Assembly: GCA_036768485.1 (NCBI GenBank)
Contig: JAVLUZ010000142.1
Location: 19,700,764-19,764,763, forward strand
Source of the DNA: Mermis nigrescens
Taxonomy: Eukaryota > Nematoda > Enoplea > Mermithida > Mermithidae
Length of the DNA: 64,000 nt
Direction of reading: 5' to 3'
Shown: one piece after another, positions 55,301 through 64,000 of the stretch
Position numbering within the stretch: the stretch's first letter is position 1
How the letters are laid out: every line of letters begins with the position of its first letter
Made by a program: the position numbers and the translations under genes
Notes under the pieces: model-generated
What the model saw: only the letters and a program-made list of their open reading frames with translations
Databases searched by the model: none
Told to the model about the DNA's origin: nothing

Positions 55301-58300
55301 GCATGCGACCTTCAGGTATTCTTTTACTCACTATTTTTCGAGAAGTATTTAATGCGTTCCGCATACTCTTTATAGATAAAACATATATTTATACTGCTAG
55401 TTGCTTTCGAATGAAAAATCTTTCGAGAGTCTTGATGCGCAGTATTTGTTAGTTTTTATGATTGGAAATTGGCGAAGATGAGAGCAAATCAATGTGCTAT
55501 CCAATGATTTTAAATTCATTTCGCGATTGATAGTTATGACTTTCTGGGACTCAAATTCTTAATTAGTTTAGCATGATAAACTGTTATGAGTACGTGTGAG
55601 CATAGGGTTATTTTCCATGTGACCGTTTCTGGAGCTCAATTCCCTCTGACCATCCCTATTTTGCCCCATCTACCATATTTTTTATTTTGTTTAGCAGTAA
55701 CCAACAAATTGTCGCCAGTTTCACCAGCTGCTGTTCGACAGGCTGTGAACAATTGCTCTACAGTAACTCCACAGCCTGTCGTCATGAAAGGTGATCATTG
55801 ATAAAAATTTTTAGCGTTCAGCTGAGACCATATGGCTGATCTAGGGGTCAACTGATTGGAGATACCTATGTATGTAATAAGATATTAGACTTTGTTGAGA
55901 TAAGTGGCCTTGCAAAATAGTGTAAACGTCAATCGACATAATATTTTTCTACGCAAAATACATTTTTTAAATAACTTTCTAAAATATATAACCTTAATCC
56001 ACAGAGTCGATTTCAAGTTTATTTAAGAAAAATAAATTCAAGATTTCTACGTATCTGTTCTTCTTTTTCCCCGTTAAGACTAGACCCTAAACTTCTACGA
56101 TACGTAGTAATACACAAATAAATAAATCAAACCAGATAAGTAAATTAATTCACTAAGTAATCTACCGTAACTCATAGTATTGTACGTATTTGTAGTGGTT
56201 TTATTAAAAATTTGAGTCGTCCGTTTCCTGATCTAATTTTGTTTTATTTTCTCCGTAATTATATTTTTTCCTTCATAAGGTCCACAGAACCTCTAAACTT
56301 TTACTTTTACGTCTGAAAAATATTTTCAGCTCTTTAGTTCCATCAGCTCAGCATAAATGCGGTGTTTACTTTTGCTGATATTTGTGGTTTATAAAGCCTA
56401 AATTGATTGAACGACTACACATACAATCCCTACCTTACTCTTTCCGCAGGTCGGATTTGATTATTAATTTATATGCATCTACCTTTATGTACTTATGCTC
56501 TTTTTCATTTTCTGTTCATGTCTCAGTGAAATGCCTTTGTTACAAATCTTACAGCTCAGTATCTTTAGGTGAGGTGATAAGTAATGCATGTATGTCATTG
56601 GGGATGTCTCAAACTCCGGTGGCAGGACTTGTGCTGTGCGCGCCCTGGGTCGGGGCAGAGTTGTTCCCCCAGGTCAGGGCTAAAGCATTTGTGACTTCAT
56701 TTAATATGAACATCACACTAAATAAACCGAGGCAATCCTTAGAATGGATAAGAATCGCGTATTTAGATATACCGACGAATTTAGATTGCAATGCATGATA
56801 GTTGGTCTTTCTGCAGGAAAAGCTTAATAAAATGATGTAAAAAGTAAACTAAATAAAAATTTAAAAAAATGAAAAATAAAAAACAGAATAAGTGTAGTTA
56901 GCTTTGTTTACTCGGCTGTATTAACATGTTTGGAATTTATTATTTCAAAACAACATAAATTTTATTTCATTCTGTTAAATTTTTTACGTGAAGCCTATGC
57001 TCGTATATGTATATACGAGCATGAACTTCATGTATATGATCTCTTATGCCTGGCAGGACAAATGCAACAAAATTGATTAAACGATACGCTTTGAAAGAAA
57101 GTGAGATGCTGTCCTTGGTTTCTTGGTCTAGACAGAAAATCATATAAACAATCGTCGTACTATTAATAATGTTACGGATTTTTCTATTACTATGTTTGTG
57201 CTTTCAAAAATTTTATCGCCGGGCCACACGATTTTTTTACTAAGAAAGAAAGGATGATTTAAGCTTGCAAATCAAGGATGCTTAAGGCGTAGTTCGGCTT
57301 AAGACGTGACTAAGCGTAATAAGGCAGTTTGGAAATGTTCAGAGGGTCTTGTAATGTACATAATGTAATGTAGTGTATGTAATGCGAAGTAATATGTAAT
57401 TTATGTAATTACAATTATTAATTAACATATGTAATTAATATAATTAATGCGATTCAATCCATAGTAAAGTAAGGTTTTTTTGCTGGGTACATTCATCTAG
57501 TCATTCTTCAGTCTTTCAAAATCAAAATAGACTTTAAAAGGATAAATTTGAACTTAAAATGCCTAGCATAAAATAGAATTCTTGTGTCGATTGATTTTTA
57601 TACGGATAATCTAATCATTAACATTGTATGAGCACGTAGCTTCACCGAAAAATTCTATTTATGCGCTTTTTTGTGCCGTATACTGCGCTAGTTGATATTT
57701 TCTGAAGATCAGTTTAAAGCTGTTCTGCAATTTGTTTTCGAGGATTGACAACCAAGTCAGGAAGTTCAGGAAAATTAGCAGGCAAAGCAGGTGGCGACTC
57801 CGGAGCGTCAATGGACTTTCATTTTGAACAACAGCAACAACTGCAAGCTCAAATCGTCGACTTAACCGAACAGGTTCACATCATTGTTTTTTGTATTTGG
57901 CAAAGATTTTTCCCGATGTACGAAAACTCTTCAAGACCGTCTTTGTACCTGTACAAAGATTTTTGGGAAGACAAAAATTGCAATAAAGGTCTAAAATTCG
58001 CAAAAAGTTTTGGCGAAATAAGTAATTGTGTGTTCTATATATCTTTATAATGGCAGAAATTGCATTTAAAAAGGGAAAATTTAAAATTTTTCGGCGCTTC
58101 GCGCCGTTTTAAGACGATTCTTAGTGATGTTTTGCCCTTAGAGACCCAGAAATTAGCTAAAACACACTACCAAAGGTCGAAAAACCCTGTTTTACCACAA
58201 AAAAATCGCTACTGTATTATATTATAGTACTCAAAAATTTGCATGTACAAAATGTACAAAGAGTTTTGGGGACTATCTTTGTACATGTACAATCGGACCT

Positions 58301-60246
58301 TGTACAAAAAAACACTGGTTCACGTACTTATTTTATTATGTATTTAATATAATAAAACGTGAAATCCTACAAGCAAATTTACGGAAAGCTTAGGGTTCGG
58401 ACCAGACACGCCTATGGGCGGTTGGGGGTCCAGACCCCCAGAATAAAAAAATGGGAAATTTTCTCGGGAAAATAATGCAAAATGAAGGCAAAAAGCGGGT
58501 GAAAATTGAAAATTTCCTTTACAAGCGCTTTAAATTGAATAGAAGCCGAGTGATAATGTAATTTTAAGGCTATTTTAGTGCTTATAACGGTTTTTGAGGT
58601 CATTTTGGCAAGAAAAAGTTCAATTTTAGACTCCCCAGACCGGCTTATCCTCGCATCTGTGGTTCTGACCGCACATGCACAGCGTGGACATTCTAGGGGG
58701 GACGTGAAATCAAATATATAAACATACCTTACTCAAATAGGTGTGGGAGTTATGGGGATTCCTCACTTATGGTCGGGCTTTCCCCATCCCTCCTCCCCGC
58801 CGATCCCATATCCGATTTTGGCAAAAACTTGTGTTTTAAGCTAATTTTTATTTCCTTATTTGTCATTCTTTTATCGAATATGGAAGGTCATTTACTCCAC
58901 GCAACTTTTCTTTTGCTACTCGTACATGTCTCTGGCTAAAGGATTTAGCTTTCGCTATTTTTATTTAAATATCTACATTAATAATTCAGCTCAAAGAATT
59001 ACAAGGAATAGTTGAAGGATTAGAAAAGGAAAGGGACTTTTATTTCGGCAAATTGAGGCAAATTGAAGTGTTGTGCCAAGAAAACGAGGAAACGTCTGCA
59101 TGCGGAACGGCGAAACTATTAGAAATTTTATACGCTACTGAAGTATGCATATTAAATCATATTTTTTTCTCATTAATCATTACTTTATTTCCAGAATATT
59201 TCTAAAACACCGGTAGAAAATGTGAAAACTTTAACTTCTTCTATTCTCTCTTTTTCAGATCGAGCTTTTTTATTCAATTCTCTGTCGCAATGGCATTAGC
59301 AATTTTGATACTACTCTACCAATTATTTAATTTTTTTATACCCATTGTACTCGTACATACATAGTTTGAGTTCTATTCAAAAACTCCTTATAAATAAATA
59401 AATCGCTTCCCACGGTTTTTAGCACCATGCTTTTTAAAGATGCCTCGTGCTAATGAAAATTTTGGCCGTTAGCAAGGTCGTACGAAGAATATGTGTTCTT
59501 GCAAAAATATAGTATAATAATGAAAACAATGAATAATTAATTTTTCAAATATTTAATGTCAACTTTTTATACTTAATTTTTTGATTTATTTTTTGATGAA
59601 TATTTATGGTTAAATTTGTATGAAAGCAATAATAATAGGGGTAATGTTATGACCTTTAACATCAAATATGTACAAAATAATGAAAGAAAAGCGTCTGGAT
59701 GGATGAAAGGAACAGTCTGTTGCTCGAAAAATAATTATATGTACTTGAAATTACACTCTTAGCCGTCATTTGATGCTTTTTCATGGTTCAAGCAACCCGT
59801 TTTGGTCCTAAATAGCCCCATGGAGTATGCTTTTTAAAAGTAATGGTGCTGGGATACCCCCTAGTGTGCATGTGTGGTGGTACATGTGCTAGACGTAAAG
59901 CGATTACGGTAAGGGAATTCGGACACTTGTGGTATTTTATAAGCCCTACTTACTTTGACAATCCCACAGATTTTGGATTTCATGGCCTTGCACATCTGTG
60001 GTGCTTTTTTCTGATTTTGTAGAAGAAATTTTCAGCCTAGAATTTTCATGGATTTATTCTTCCATTTGAATCAAATATTTTACAGGTATATTAGGAGTTT
60101 CATAATTCTATTCACGTACTGTAACGGTAAGCTGTCTATGAAAGATCCTTATTCTCTTAACTTGTATTTTTTATCTACAATTGTAGGATGGATTCGCTCC
60201 GCCGGAAAGCGTTGAGCTTGAAAACGGAGGCAACGAGGAGTATTGA
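46187..60246 (+). CDS. MAPRE: EB1-family microtubule plus-end-tracking protein (eight coding exons)
   Basis: Joining 46187-46346, 48778-48884, 53006-53137, 54474-54594, 55698-55790, 57743-57873, 58990-59142 and 60187-60246 gives 957 nt (318 residues plus TGA), with consistent phases. EB proteins bind growing microtubule ends and recruit CAP-Gly, SxIP and other partners. Exons 1-3 encode the calponin-homology domain ([54 protein letters not shown]). Exons 4-6 encode a Ser/Pro/Ala/Gly linker and the coiled-coil start. Exon 7 has the EB-homology motif [19 protein letters not shown], and exon 8 the acidic tail ending NEEY. Length is slightly above human EB1 (268) because of the linker. No lesion seen. 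Introns of about 0.9 to 4.1 kb carry MITEs. Confidence 0.95.
46347..47189 (+). other. EB1 intron 1, 5' part
   Basis: Nothing recognised. Confidence 0.45.
47198..47644. mobile_element. M2-family hAT-type MITE, 447 bp
   Basis: CATAGTTTCCCAAGG start, GGGAATGTATG end; perfect target duplication GTAGATAT (47190-47197, 47645-47652), matching nTnnnnAn. Contains GGCGCGAAGCGCG near 47490. Confidence 0.88.
47820..47925. mobile_element. M3 fragment
   Basis: AATTTCTGGGTCTCTGAGAATT and CACGAAGCGCCGGAAAATT correspond to the middle of M3. Confidence 0.45.
48386..48612. repeat. Hairpin motif and hAT tip with TTCGGGT repeats
   Basis: Perfect GGCGCGAAGCGCC at 48386-48398. From about 48480 there are many TTCGGGTTCGGGT words ending CGGGACCCGTCACATTTCTA at 48600-48619, a typical hAT right end. 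The matching left end was not found. Confidence 0.5.
48778..48884 (+). CDS. MAPRE: EB1 coding exon 2
   Basis: Acceptor TACTGACCAG, then [20 protein letters not shown] and the following helix to KVDK; donor GTAAGA (phase 0). Confidence 0.96.
49131..49500. mobile_element. M2 and M3 fragments fused
   Basis: An M2 start (CATAGGTGTACAAGG at about 49138) runs to about 49297. It switches to an M3 end (GCATTCGGCAAAGATTTTTC, TTTGTACATGTACAAAG at about 49357) and then GGCGCGCAGCGCTGG near 49443. An M3 insertion with loss of the rest of both elements is the simplest reading. Confidence 0.55.
50170..52155. mobile_element. Possible hAT element bounded by CGGGGTCGGGG repeats
   Basis: CCCCGGTCGGGGTCGGGG-type sequence is found at 50180-50240 and again at 52076-52135, the right block ending ATACGATCACTG. 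On the minus strand at about 50520-50342 a frame reads [20 protein letters not shown] and on to a stop, faintly like a hAT C-terminus. No target duplication found. Confidence 0.35.
52156..53005 (+). other. EB1 intron 2, 3' part
   Basis: Nothing recognised apart from GGGGGGGCGGCCGCCCCC (about 52853-52871), a GC-rich hairpin in AT-rich surroundings, possibly another repeat tip. Confidence 0.4.
53006..53137 (+). CDS. MAPRE: EB1 coding exon 3
   Basis: Acceptor TTTACGTTGCAG, then [20 protein letters not shown] and on to YEARGGE; donor GTATAT (phase 0). Completes the CH domain. Confidence 0.96.
53138..54195 (+). other. EB1 intron 3, 5' part
   Basis: AT-rich; TATAATTTATGATTTATAAT-like low complexity around 53340-53410. 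No element defined. Confidence 0.45.
54201..54372. mobile_element. M6-family MITE fragment
   Basis: CAGACATGTAACGGCTCG start, GGGGGAGGGGGTAAGTGACC, and AAAAACGCAAGTTCTCTTCG match the M6 order. The right tip is not clear. Confidence 0.5.
54474..54594 (+). CDS. MAPRE: EB1 coding exon 4 (linker)
   Basis: Acceptor AATGTTTAG; encodes [20 protein letters not shown] and a Pro/Ala/Thr-rich stretch. The donor ACAA/GTTTGT (phase 1) is chosen because it fits exon 5; a GTACAT four bases on would break the frame. Confidence 0.85.
54683..55084. mobile_element. M2-family hAT-type MITE, 402 bp
   Basis: CATAGGTGCACAAGGTCAGG start, TATTTGCATGTATG end; perfect target duplication ATACATAT (54675-54682, 55085-55092), matching nTnnnnAn. 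Best preserved M2. Confidence 0.9.
55093..55694 (+). other. EB1 intron 4, 3' part
   Basis: Nothing recognised. Confidence 0.45.
55698..55790 (+). CDS. MAPRE: EB1 coding exon 5 (linker), NAGNAG acceptor
   Basis: The acceptor TTTAGCAG allows starts at 55695 or 55698 in the same phase. Encodes [18 protein letters not shown] and on to VVMK; donor GTGATC (phase 1). Confidence 0.87.
55791..57742 (+). other. EB1 intron 5
   Basis: About 2 kb, AT-rich. A TGTAATGTA-rich stretch lies at about 57352-57445. No element defined; frames at 56382-56798 look like chance. Confidence 0.45.
57743..57873 (+). CDS. MAPRE: EB1 coding exon 6
   Basis: Acceptor TTTGTTTTCGAG, then [20 protein letters not shown], a Gln-rich run and IVDLTEQ; donor CAG/GTTCAC (phase 0). 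The start of the coiled coil. Confidence 0.93.
57882..58317. mobile_element. M3-family hAT-type MITE inserted 8 bp inside EB1 intron 6
   Basis: CATTGTTTTTTGTATTTGGC start, TTGTACAAAAAAACACTG end; target duplication GTTCACAT (57874-57881) and GTTCACGT (58318-58325). The left duplicate begins at the intron's first base. Perfect hairpin GGCGCTTCGCGCC at 58093-58105. Confidence 0.85.
58403..58661. mobile_element. M7-family MITE, 259 bp, inverted orientation
   Basis: CAGACACGCCTATGGGCGG start, CCTCGCATCTGTG end; target duplication GTTCGGAC (58395-58402) and GTTCTGAC (58662-58669), 7/8. Confidence 0.8.
58662..58989 (+). other. 3' part of EB1 intron 6 with a possible MITE fragment
   Basis: CGCACATGCACAGCGTGG followed by a G-rich line near 58670-58705 looks like an M5 or M7 left tip; the rest is not assigned. 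Confidence 0.4.
58990..59142 (+). CDS. MAPRE: EB1 coding exon 7 (EB-homology domain)
   Basis: Acceptor ATAATTCAG, then [20 protein letters not shown] and [12 protein letters not shown]...LEILYATE; donor GTATGC (phase 0). Holds the coiled coil and four-helix-bundle region that binds SxIP partners. Confidence 0.96.
59143..59585 (+). other. EB1 intron 7, 5' part
   Basis: Nothing recognised. Confidence 0.45.
59590..59875. mobile_element. M4-family MITE fragment
   Basis: AACAGTCTGTTGCTCGAAAAAT, TTTTGGTCCTAAATAGCCCC and GGGATACCCCCTAGTGTGCA match the right half of 10583-11203. The left end is not defined. Confidence 0.55.
60187..60246 (+). CDS. MAPRE: EB1 coding exon 8 (acidic tail, EEY)
   Basis: Acceptor ACAATTGTAG, then [19 protein letters not shown] and TGA. 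The final EEY is the tubulin-like signal recognised by CAP-Gly domains. Confidence 0.95.
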   Translation, partial: DGFAPPESVELENGGNEEY

Positions 60247-61002
60247 TTATGTTTAAACGACGCCCTTAATTACTAACCTTCATTTTTTGCGAATTTTTCC
60301 CCGCTATTCTTGATCGTTACCTATATTGTTGTGCATTTTTCGTTTTGTATCAATTATGTTATTATGATACAATGATTCGTCCTCTCTCAACATTGTCGCT
60401 TGCCGCTCTCACTTGTTTCCTCATAAATCGCGGAAGCCACCTTTAGTTCCGTGCGATAAGTTTAGCACCTTGCTACACTTTTACCGTAGTGCATAGTGTT
60501 GCCATGTAATTTGTATGCTAATCCGGTATTTTCGTATGCATGCTGTTTAAGGACGCTTAGCAGCTTATACGACGTAGTTTTTTCCAAAAAACGGAAGCGA
60601 AACGTTGGTTTCGGCAAGTTTTTGCTTACTCATTGAAAAATTGTGTAAACAAAGCTTAGCTTGCAGATTTTACTCTGGATTAGTTAGGATTAGGAATACG
60701 AAGATAAAGTCTCAGAAGCAATGAAGAAGATATGTGTTGATATAAAAGCTGCTGTTATTTATAAAATCATCATATTTTATATAACGATGTAAAGCATTTA
60801 GTTTTCTGATCATGAGTATTTATGTTCAAATTTTACGCATGTACCAATATCGGTTATAAAGTGTTTACTGCGCTACGATATACACGTCTGCTTAATTTAT
60901 TATTGTATCTCTTGACTTTTTTCTTTTTCTTTGTATGTCAACAAAAATGAAAAATCACGTTTAATTATGAAAGACCGAAGCCTGTGAAACTGACCATGCC
61001 CA
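60247..61002 (+). other. EB1 3' flank
   Basis: Presumably includes the 3' UTR. No canonical polyadenylation site stands out. Confidence 0.35.
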
Positions 61003-61393
61003 CAGACATGCACAGCATGGGACTTCTGGGGGGAGAAGGGTTGAAATTATGAATTGCCCTTTTAAGCCCAAAAATGGTGGGTACGCGTCAAAAACATCGT
61101 TTTTCGGCCTTTATGACGATGCTCTATCTTTCTAGAGCATAAAAACGACGTTTTTAAAAAACTAAAAAGGTTGAATAAATTGGACAAAATGTAGTGAAAG
61201 CATGAGCATATGGCGCGAAGCGCTAAACATTTGACACTTTTGAGCAAATATATAGCTAAAAACGCTTAGAAAAGCACCCTTTTGCGAATCCTCAGAAAAT
61301 TTTTGAAACTTTTGAAAAATTGCGAATTCTGGGGAGGGGAGGGGTAAAAATATTTGTAGGGGGAGCAAACCATCTCTTCCAAAATCATGTATG
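61003..61393. mobile_element. M5-family MITE, 391 bp
   Basis: CAGACATGCACAGCATGG start, AAATCATGTATG end; perfect target duplication CATGCCCA (60995-61002, 61394-61401). Hairpin-related GGCGCGAAGCGCT near 61211. Confidence 0.9.
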
Positions 61394-61401
61394 CATGCCC
61401 A

Positions 61402-62505
61402 CCATTGCACTAAATTATATTGATGAAACTGCCAAACTGCTCGCTAGTTTTCTCGCTAAATATCGTTTCGCTTGTTTGTATCACTTTGCCTTATGTGCTT
61501 TTCACGAGAAATGCTTGTTTACATAGGCTTGCTTTTTTTGTTTTCATTAGGCACAAGTCGCGTAAAACTTATTCTCTTCATCTTACGCGCACGCCATGTC
61601 TATTAAAACAACATCGTTTATTTGCGATGTTGCACATAATTGATAGGTATTTTATGTACCTGCCTAACTATTTGTCCATAAATTTGATGAATAAATTTTA
61701 ATTACTGAACGTCTGTGCGTGAATCACGCACTGAATTTAGCGTAGTACAAGCTCCAAAATGACTTGCCTGATTTATCCTTTGCGGTATGAGCTCGCAAAA
61801 CATTTAAAAAAATGAGATTACCCGGCCGTATGGAGGTTAACCACGAGGCCTGTATTCAGGATTTGTCCACGGGGAGATGGACTTCAGATACTTAGCCCTA
61901 CATATATCGCAGAGACTTTTAGGCTGGCGAAAATAAAGTGCATTTTTCGACGTCTTTCAACAAGTTCTACATATATTTATTGATATCGTGAATTCAAATT
62001 TCCGCTTAAAAAATTCATGTACAGTTTATGGTAAATAGCGATGAGATGCATAGCGCCGAAATCTTCGTTTCTACTGGGAAAATCGTTTTGCATCTTCGCA
62101 TTTACGCATTATTTTAAGCATTTAATTACTATCATTAAATTATCCCAAATCAAGTCTTGTACGATTTACGAATAAAAAGTGCAGATTCTTACATTTCTTC
62201 CCCAGAATGTTAATGTGGGGTAAGTTTATGCACGTAAAGTGTAATTTTCGATCCACAAAATACTAGAATATAGTAAATAGTAAGGCGAAATTCGAACCTT
62301 TTTAATGGAATTTGATAGAAGCTCCGTATTTTCTTGCATGGACTCAACTACATAACTTTCAAAATTTTTTGATGGCTATGAGGGGGAGGTAGCCAATCTT
62401 CCGAATTAAATATGTGCCCGTGGATGAATGACCCGATTTTTCAGTATAGGCACTAAATATCCAATTTTATTAATTTTTCTATTGAAGCCTGATGAAAAAT
62501 GCAGT
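61402..62505. other. Intergenic
   Basis: No gene. GCATAGCGCCGAAA at about 62048 and nearby sequence suggest a worn MITE (about 61820-62230), but ends were not found. Confidence 0.4.
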
Positions 62506-62514
62506 CACGTGCAG

Positions 62515-63375
62515 ACGTATGTACATGGGCAGTAGTAGAATTTGGGGAAGGAGTAGTGTAAAACTCAAAAATCCTGAGAAACATGCCAAAAATTCTGCAC
62601 AGCATGGCCGATCTGGGGGAGAGTTCAAACATTGAGCTTTTTTGGGCCAAAATGACTTGAAAAACTTATAAGATCGGTAAAACTACGTTTATACAGTTTC
62701 TGTTTTTACACAGCTCTTTTGAAGAAAATTTTCAATCATCCTTTTTCGGCCTTCATTTTGCCTCATTTTTCGTCCACAAATTTTTTGTTCTTCCATTCTA
62801 GGGGGTCTTGACCAGACATGCACAAGGGGGATTGGAGGGCACCTGACCCCGCTTACCCCAGAATGTAAAAAAAATTTTGTCGGGAAAATGAGGCAAAATG
62901 AAGGTCAGAAACGGATTAAAATCGAAAATTTTATTCAAAGATGCTTCAAATTGACCGGAAATCGTTTAATGTAGTTTTGACGCTATTTTAGCGCTCATAC
63001 TAGTTTTTCAGATCATTTTGGCCCAAAAAGTTCAATTATTGACCCCTTAAATCGGCCATGCTGTGCACCTATGGTATAGACCCCCAAACCCTCCACGTAC
63101 ATGTTTGGTCTCTACCTGTAGATGCACAGCATGGCCGGTCTGGGGGGTCAAAAATTGAGCTTTTTTGGGCCAAAACGACCTGAGAAACTTGTATAAGCGC
63201 TAAAATAGCGTCAAAACTACATTATTACACAGTTTCTCGTCAATTTTAAGCACCTTCGAATTAAATTTTTTAATTTTCATCCGTTTTTGGCCTTCATTTG
63301 CCTCATTTTCACCTCAAAATTTTTCATTTTCCCATTCTAGGGGGTCCCCACGTGCATGTCTAGTCTCTAATCCCT
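62515..63375. mobile_element. Cluster of three M7-family MITE copies in alternating orientation
   Basis: Forward about 62590-62810 (GCACAGCATGGCCGATCTGGGG), inverted about 62811-63072 (ending GGCCATGCTGTGCACC), forward about 63117-63365 (GCACAGCATGGCCGGTCTGG to GTGCATGTCTA). The last copy has flanks GTCTCTAC and GTCTCTAA. Each has AAATTGAGCTTTTTTGGGCC or its complement. Confidence 0.7.
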
Positions 63376-64000
63376 AACCCTTCATCGCCCATAATTGATT
63401 TCAAGGGCGGTGTTTAGTGTGGTAGCCGCCGCTCCCCTATTGTGGCCTTATATATGAACATAGTTGTTGAGAGAAGGAATGGATCGGTTTCGTTTCGTAA
63501 TAATGTTCGGCTGCCTGCATAATTTTTTAAATTTTAATAAATTTCAAACTTTGAATTAATAACACTTTATTCAGATAAAGGCAAAAGTAAAACGCCACAA
63601 AGAAAGATATCATACATAGTACATGTAATAAATGCGGAATATTGTTAGCCTGAAAGATAGTTTCTTGTAGCCTGAAAGCCCTATATTTTTATAGCAGTTT
63701 TGAAAGCCGTTTTAGGTCAGAAAAGTTCTGCTGGTCCCCTCCCCAAAATAGCGGTCATTCTGTGTGCCCACATGTCGTTTTGTTTGTATTGTTTATCAAG
63801 TTGGTTAGATTTCTCATGTGCCATTGAGCATGCTGAATTAACTGAGATTAAGCACGCTGATAATAAATATGTACCATCTAACATTAAAAGATCGATCTCT
63901 CATAATCTGTTTCACATTTTGTCATAAATTTAAAAACTATTTCATCTCTGACAATAATCTGACAGATTGCGATTATAGCATTGATCTGCTCTGTCATTAT
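63376..64000. other. Intergenic, nothing recognised
   Basis: AT-rich; TAGCCTGAAAG occurs twice near 63650 and 63670. The window ends without a further gene. Confidence 0.45.

Noticed and set aside
56382..56798. 138-codon frame in EB1 intron 5
   Set aside because: No similarity to known domains, no splice consistency with EB1, composition like its surroundings; probably chance.

Overview
The window is animal nuclear DNA: AT-rich, with multi-exon genes, GT-AG introns and very many transposable elements. The two host genes, COQ7 and an EB1-family gene, are conserved across animals. Their sequences together with the element types suggest a protostome invertebrate, probably an arthropod, but I cannot name the species. 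I saw no tRNA, rRNA or CRISPR array.

Layout. 1-519: 3' end of a CR1/Jockey-like LINE. 520-2401: a hAT DNA transposon with two smaller hAT-type elements nested in it. 4001-20778 (+): COQ7, six coding exons, the mitochondrial di-iron 5-demethoxyubiquinone hydroxylase; its introns are packed with short 8-bp-TSD elements, a hAT, a Tc1-like element and a foldback element. 22170-36408 (-): a complete Ty3/gypsy-type LTR retroelement with two 472-bp LTRs that look identical and a GAAT target duplication. Its internal order is gag, env-like glycoprotein, protease, RT, RNase H, integrase. The env-like protein lies upstream of the protease and in the same open frame, the reverse of the usual gag-pol-env order. 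A 260-bp hAT MITE splits PR from RT, and a 4.9-kb PIF/Harbinger transposon splits the region between gag and env. 38460-43850: LINE pieces, a 20-bp minisatellite and MITEs. 44339-45889: a decayed hAT with recognisable transposase pieces. 46187-60246 (+): the EB1 gene, eight coding exons ending in the EEY tail that CAP-Gly proteins bind. 61003-63400: more MITEs, partly nested.

Much of the non-coding sequence belongs to a few short non-autonomous families, called here M1 to M7. Most copies examined have CA...TG ends and an 8-bp target duplication, often fitting the hAT pattern nTnnnnAn. Several families that otherwise look unrelated carry the same hairpin, GGCGCGAAGCGCC. Some copies sit exactly at or within tens of bases of COQ7 and EB1 splice sites without destroying them.

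The host genes do not appear functionally linked; they are two same-strand housekeeping genes about 25 kb apart. The most unusual item is the LTR element with its env-protease-polymerase fusion.
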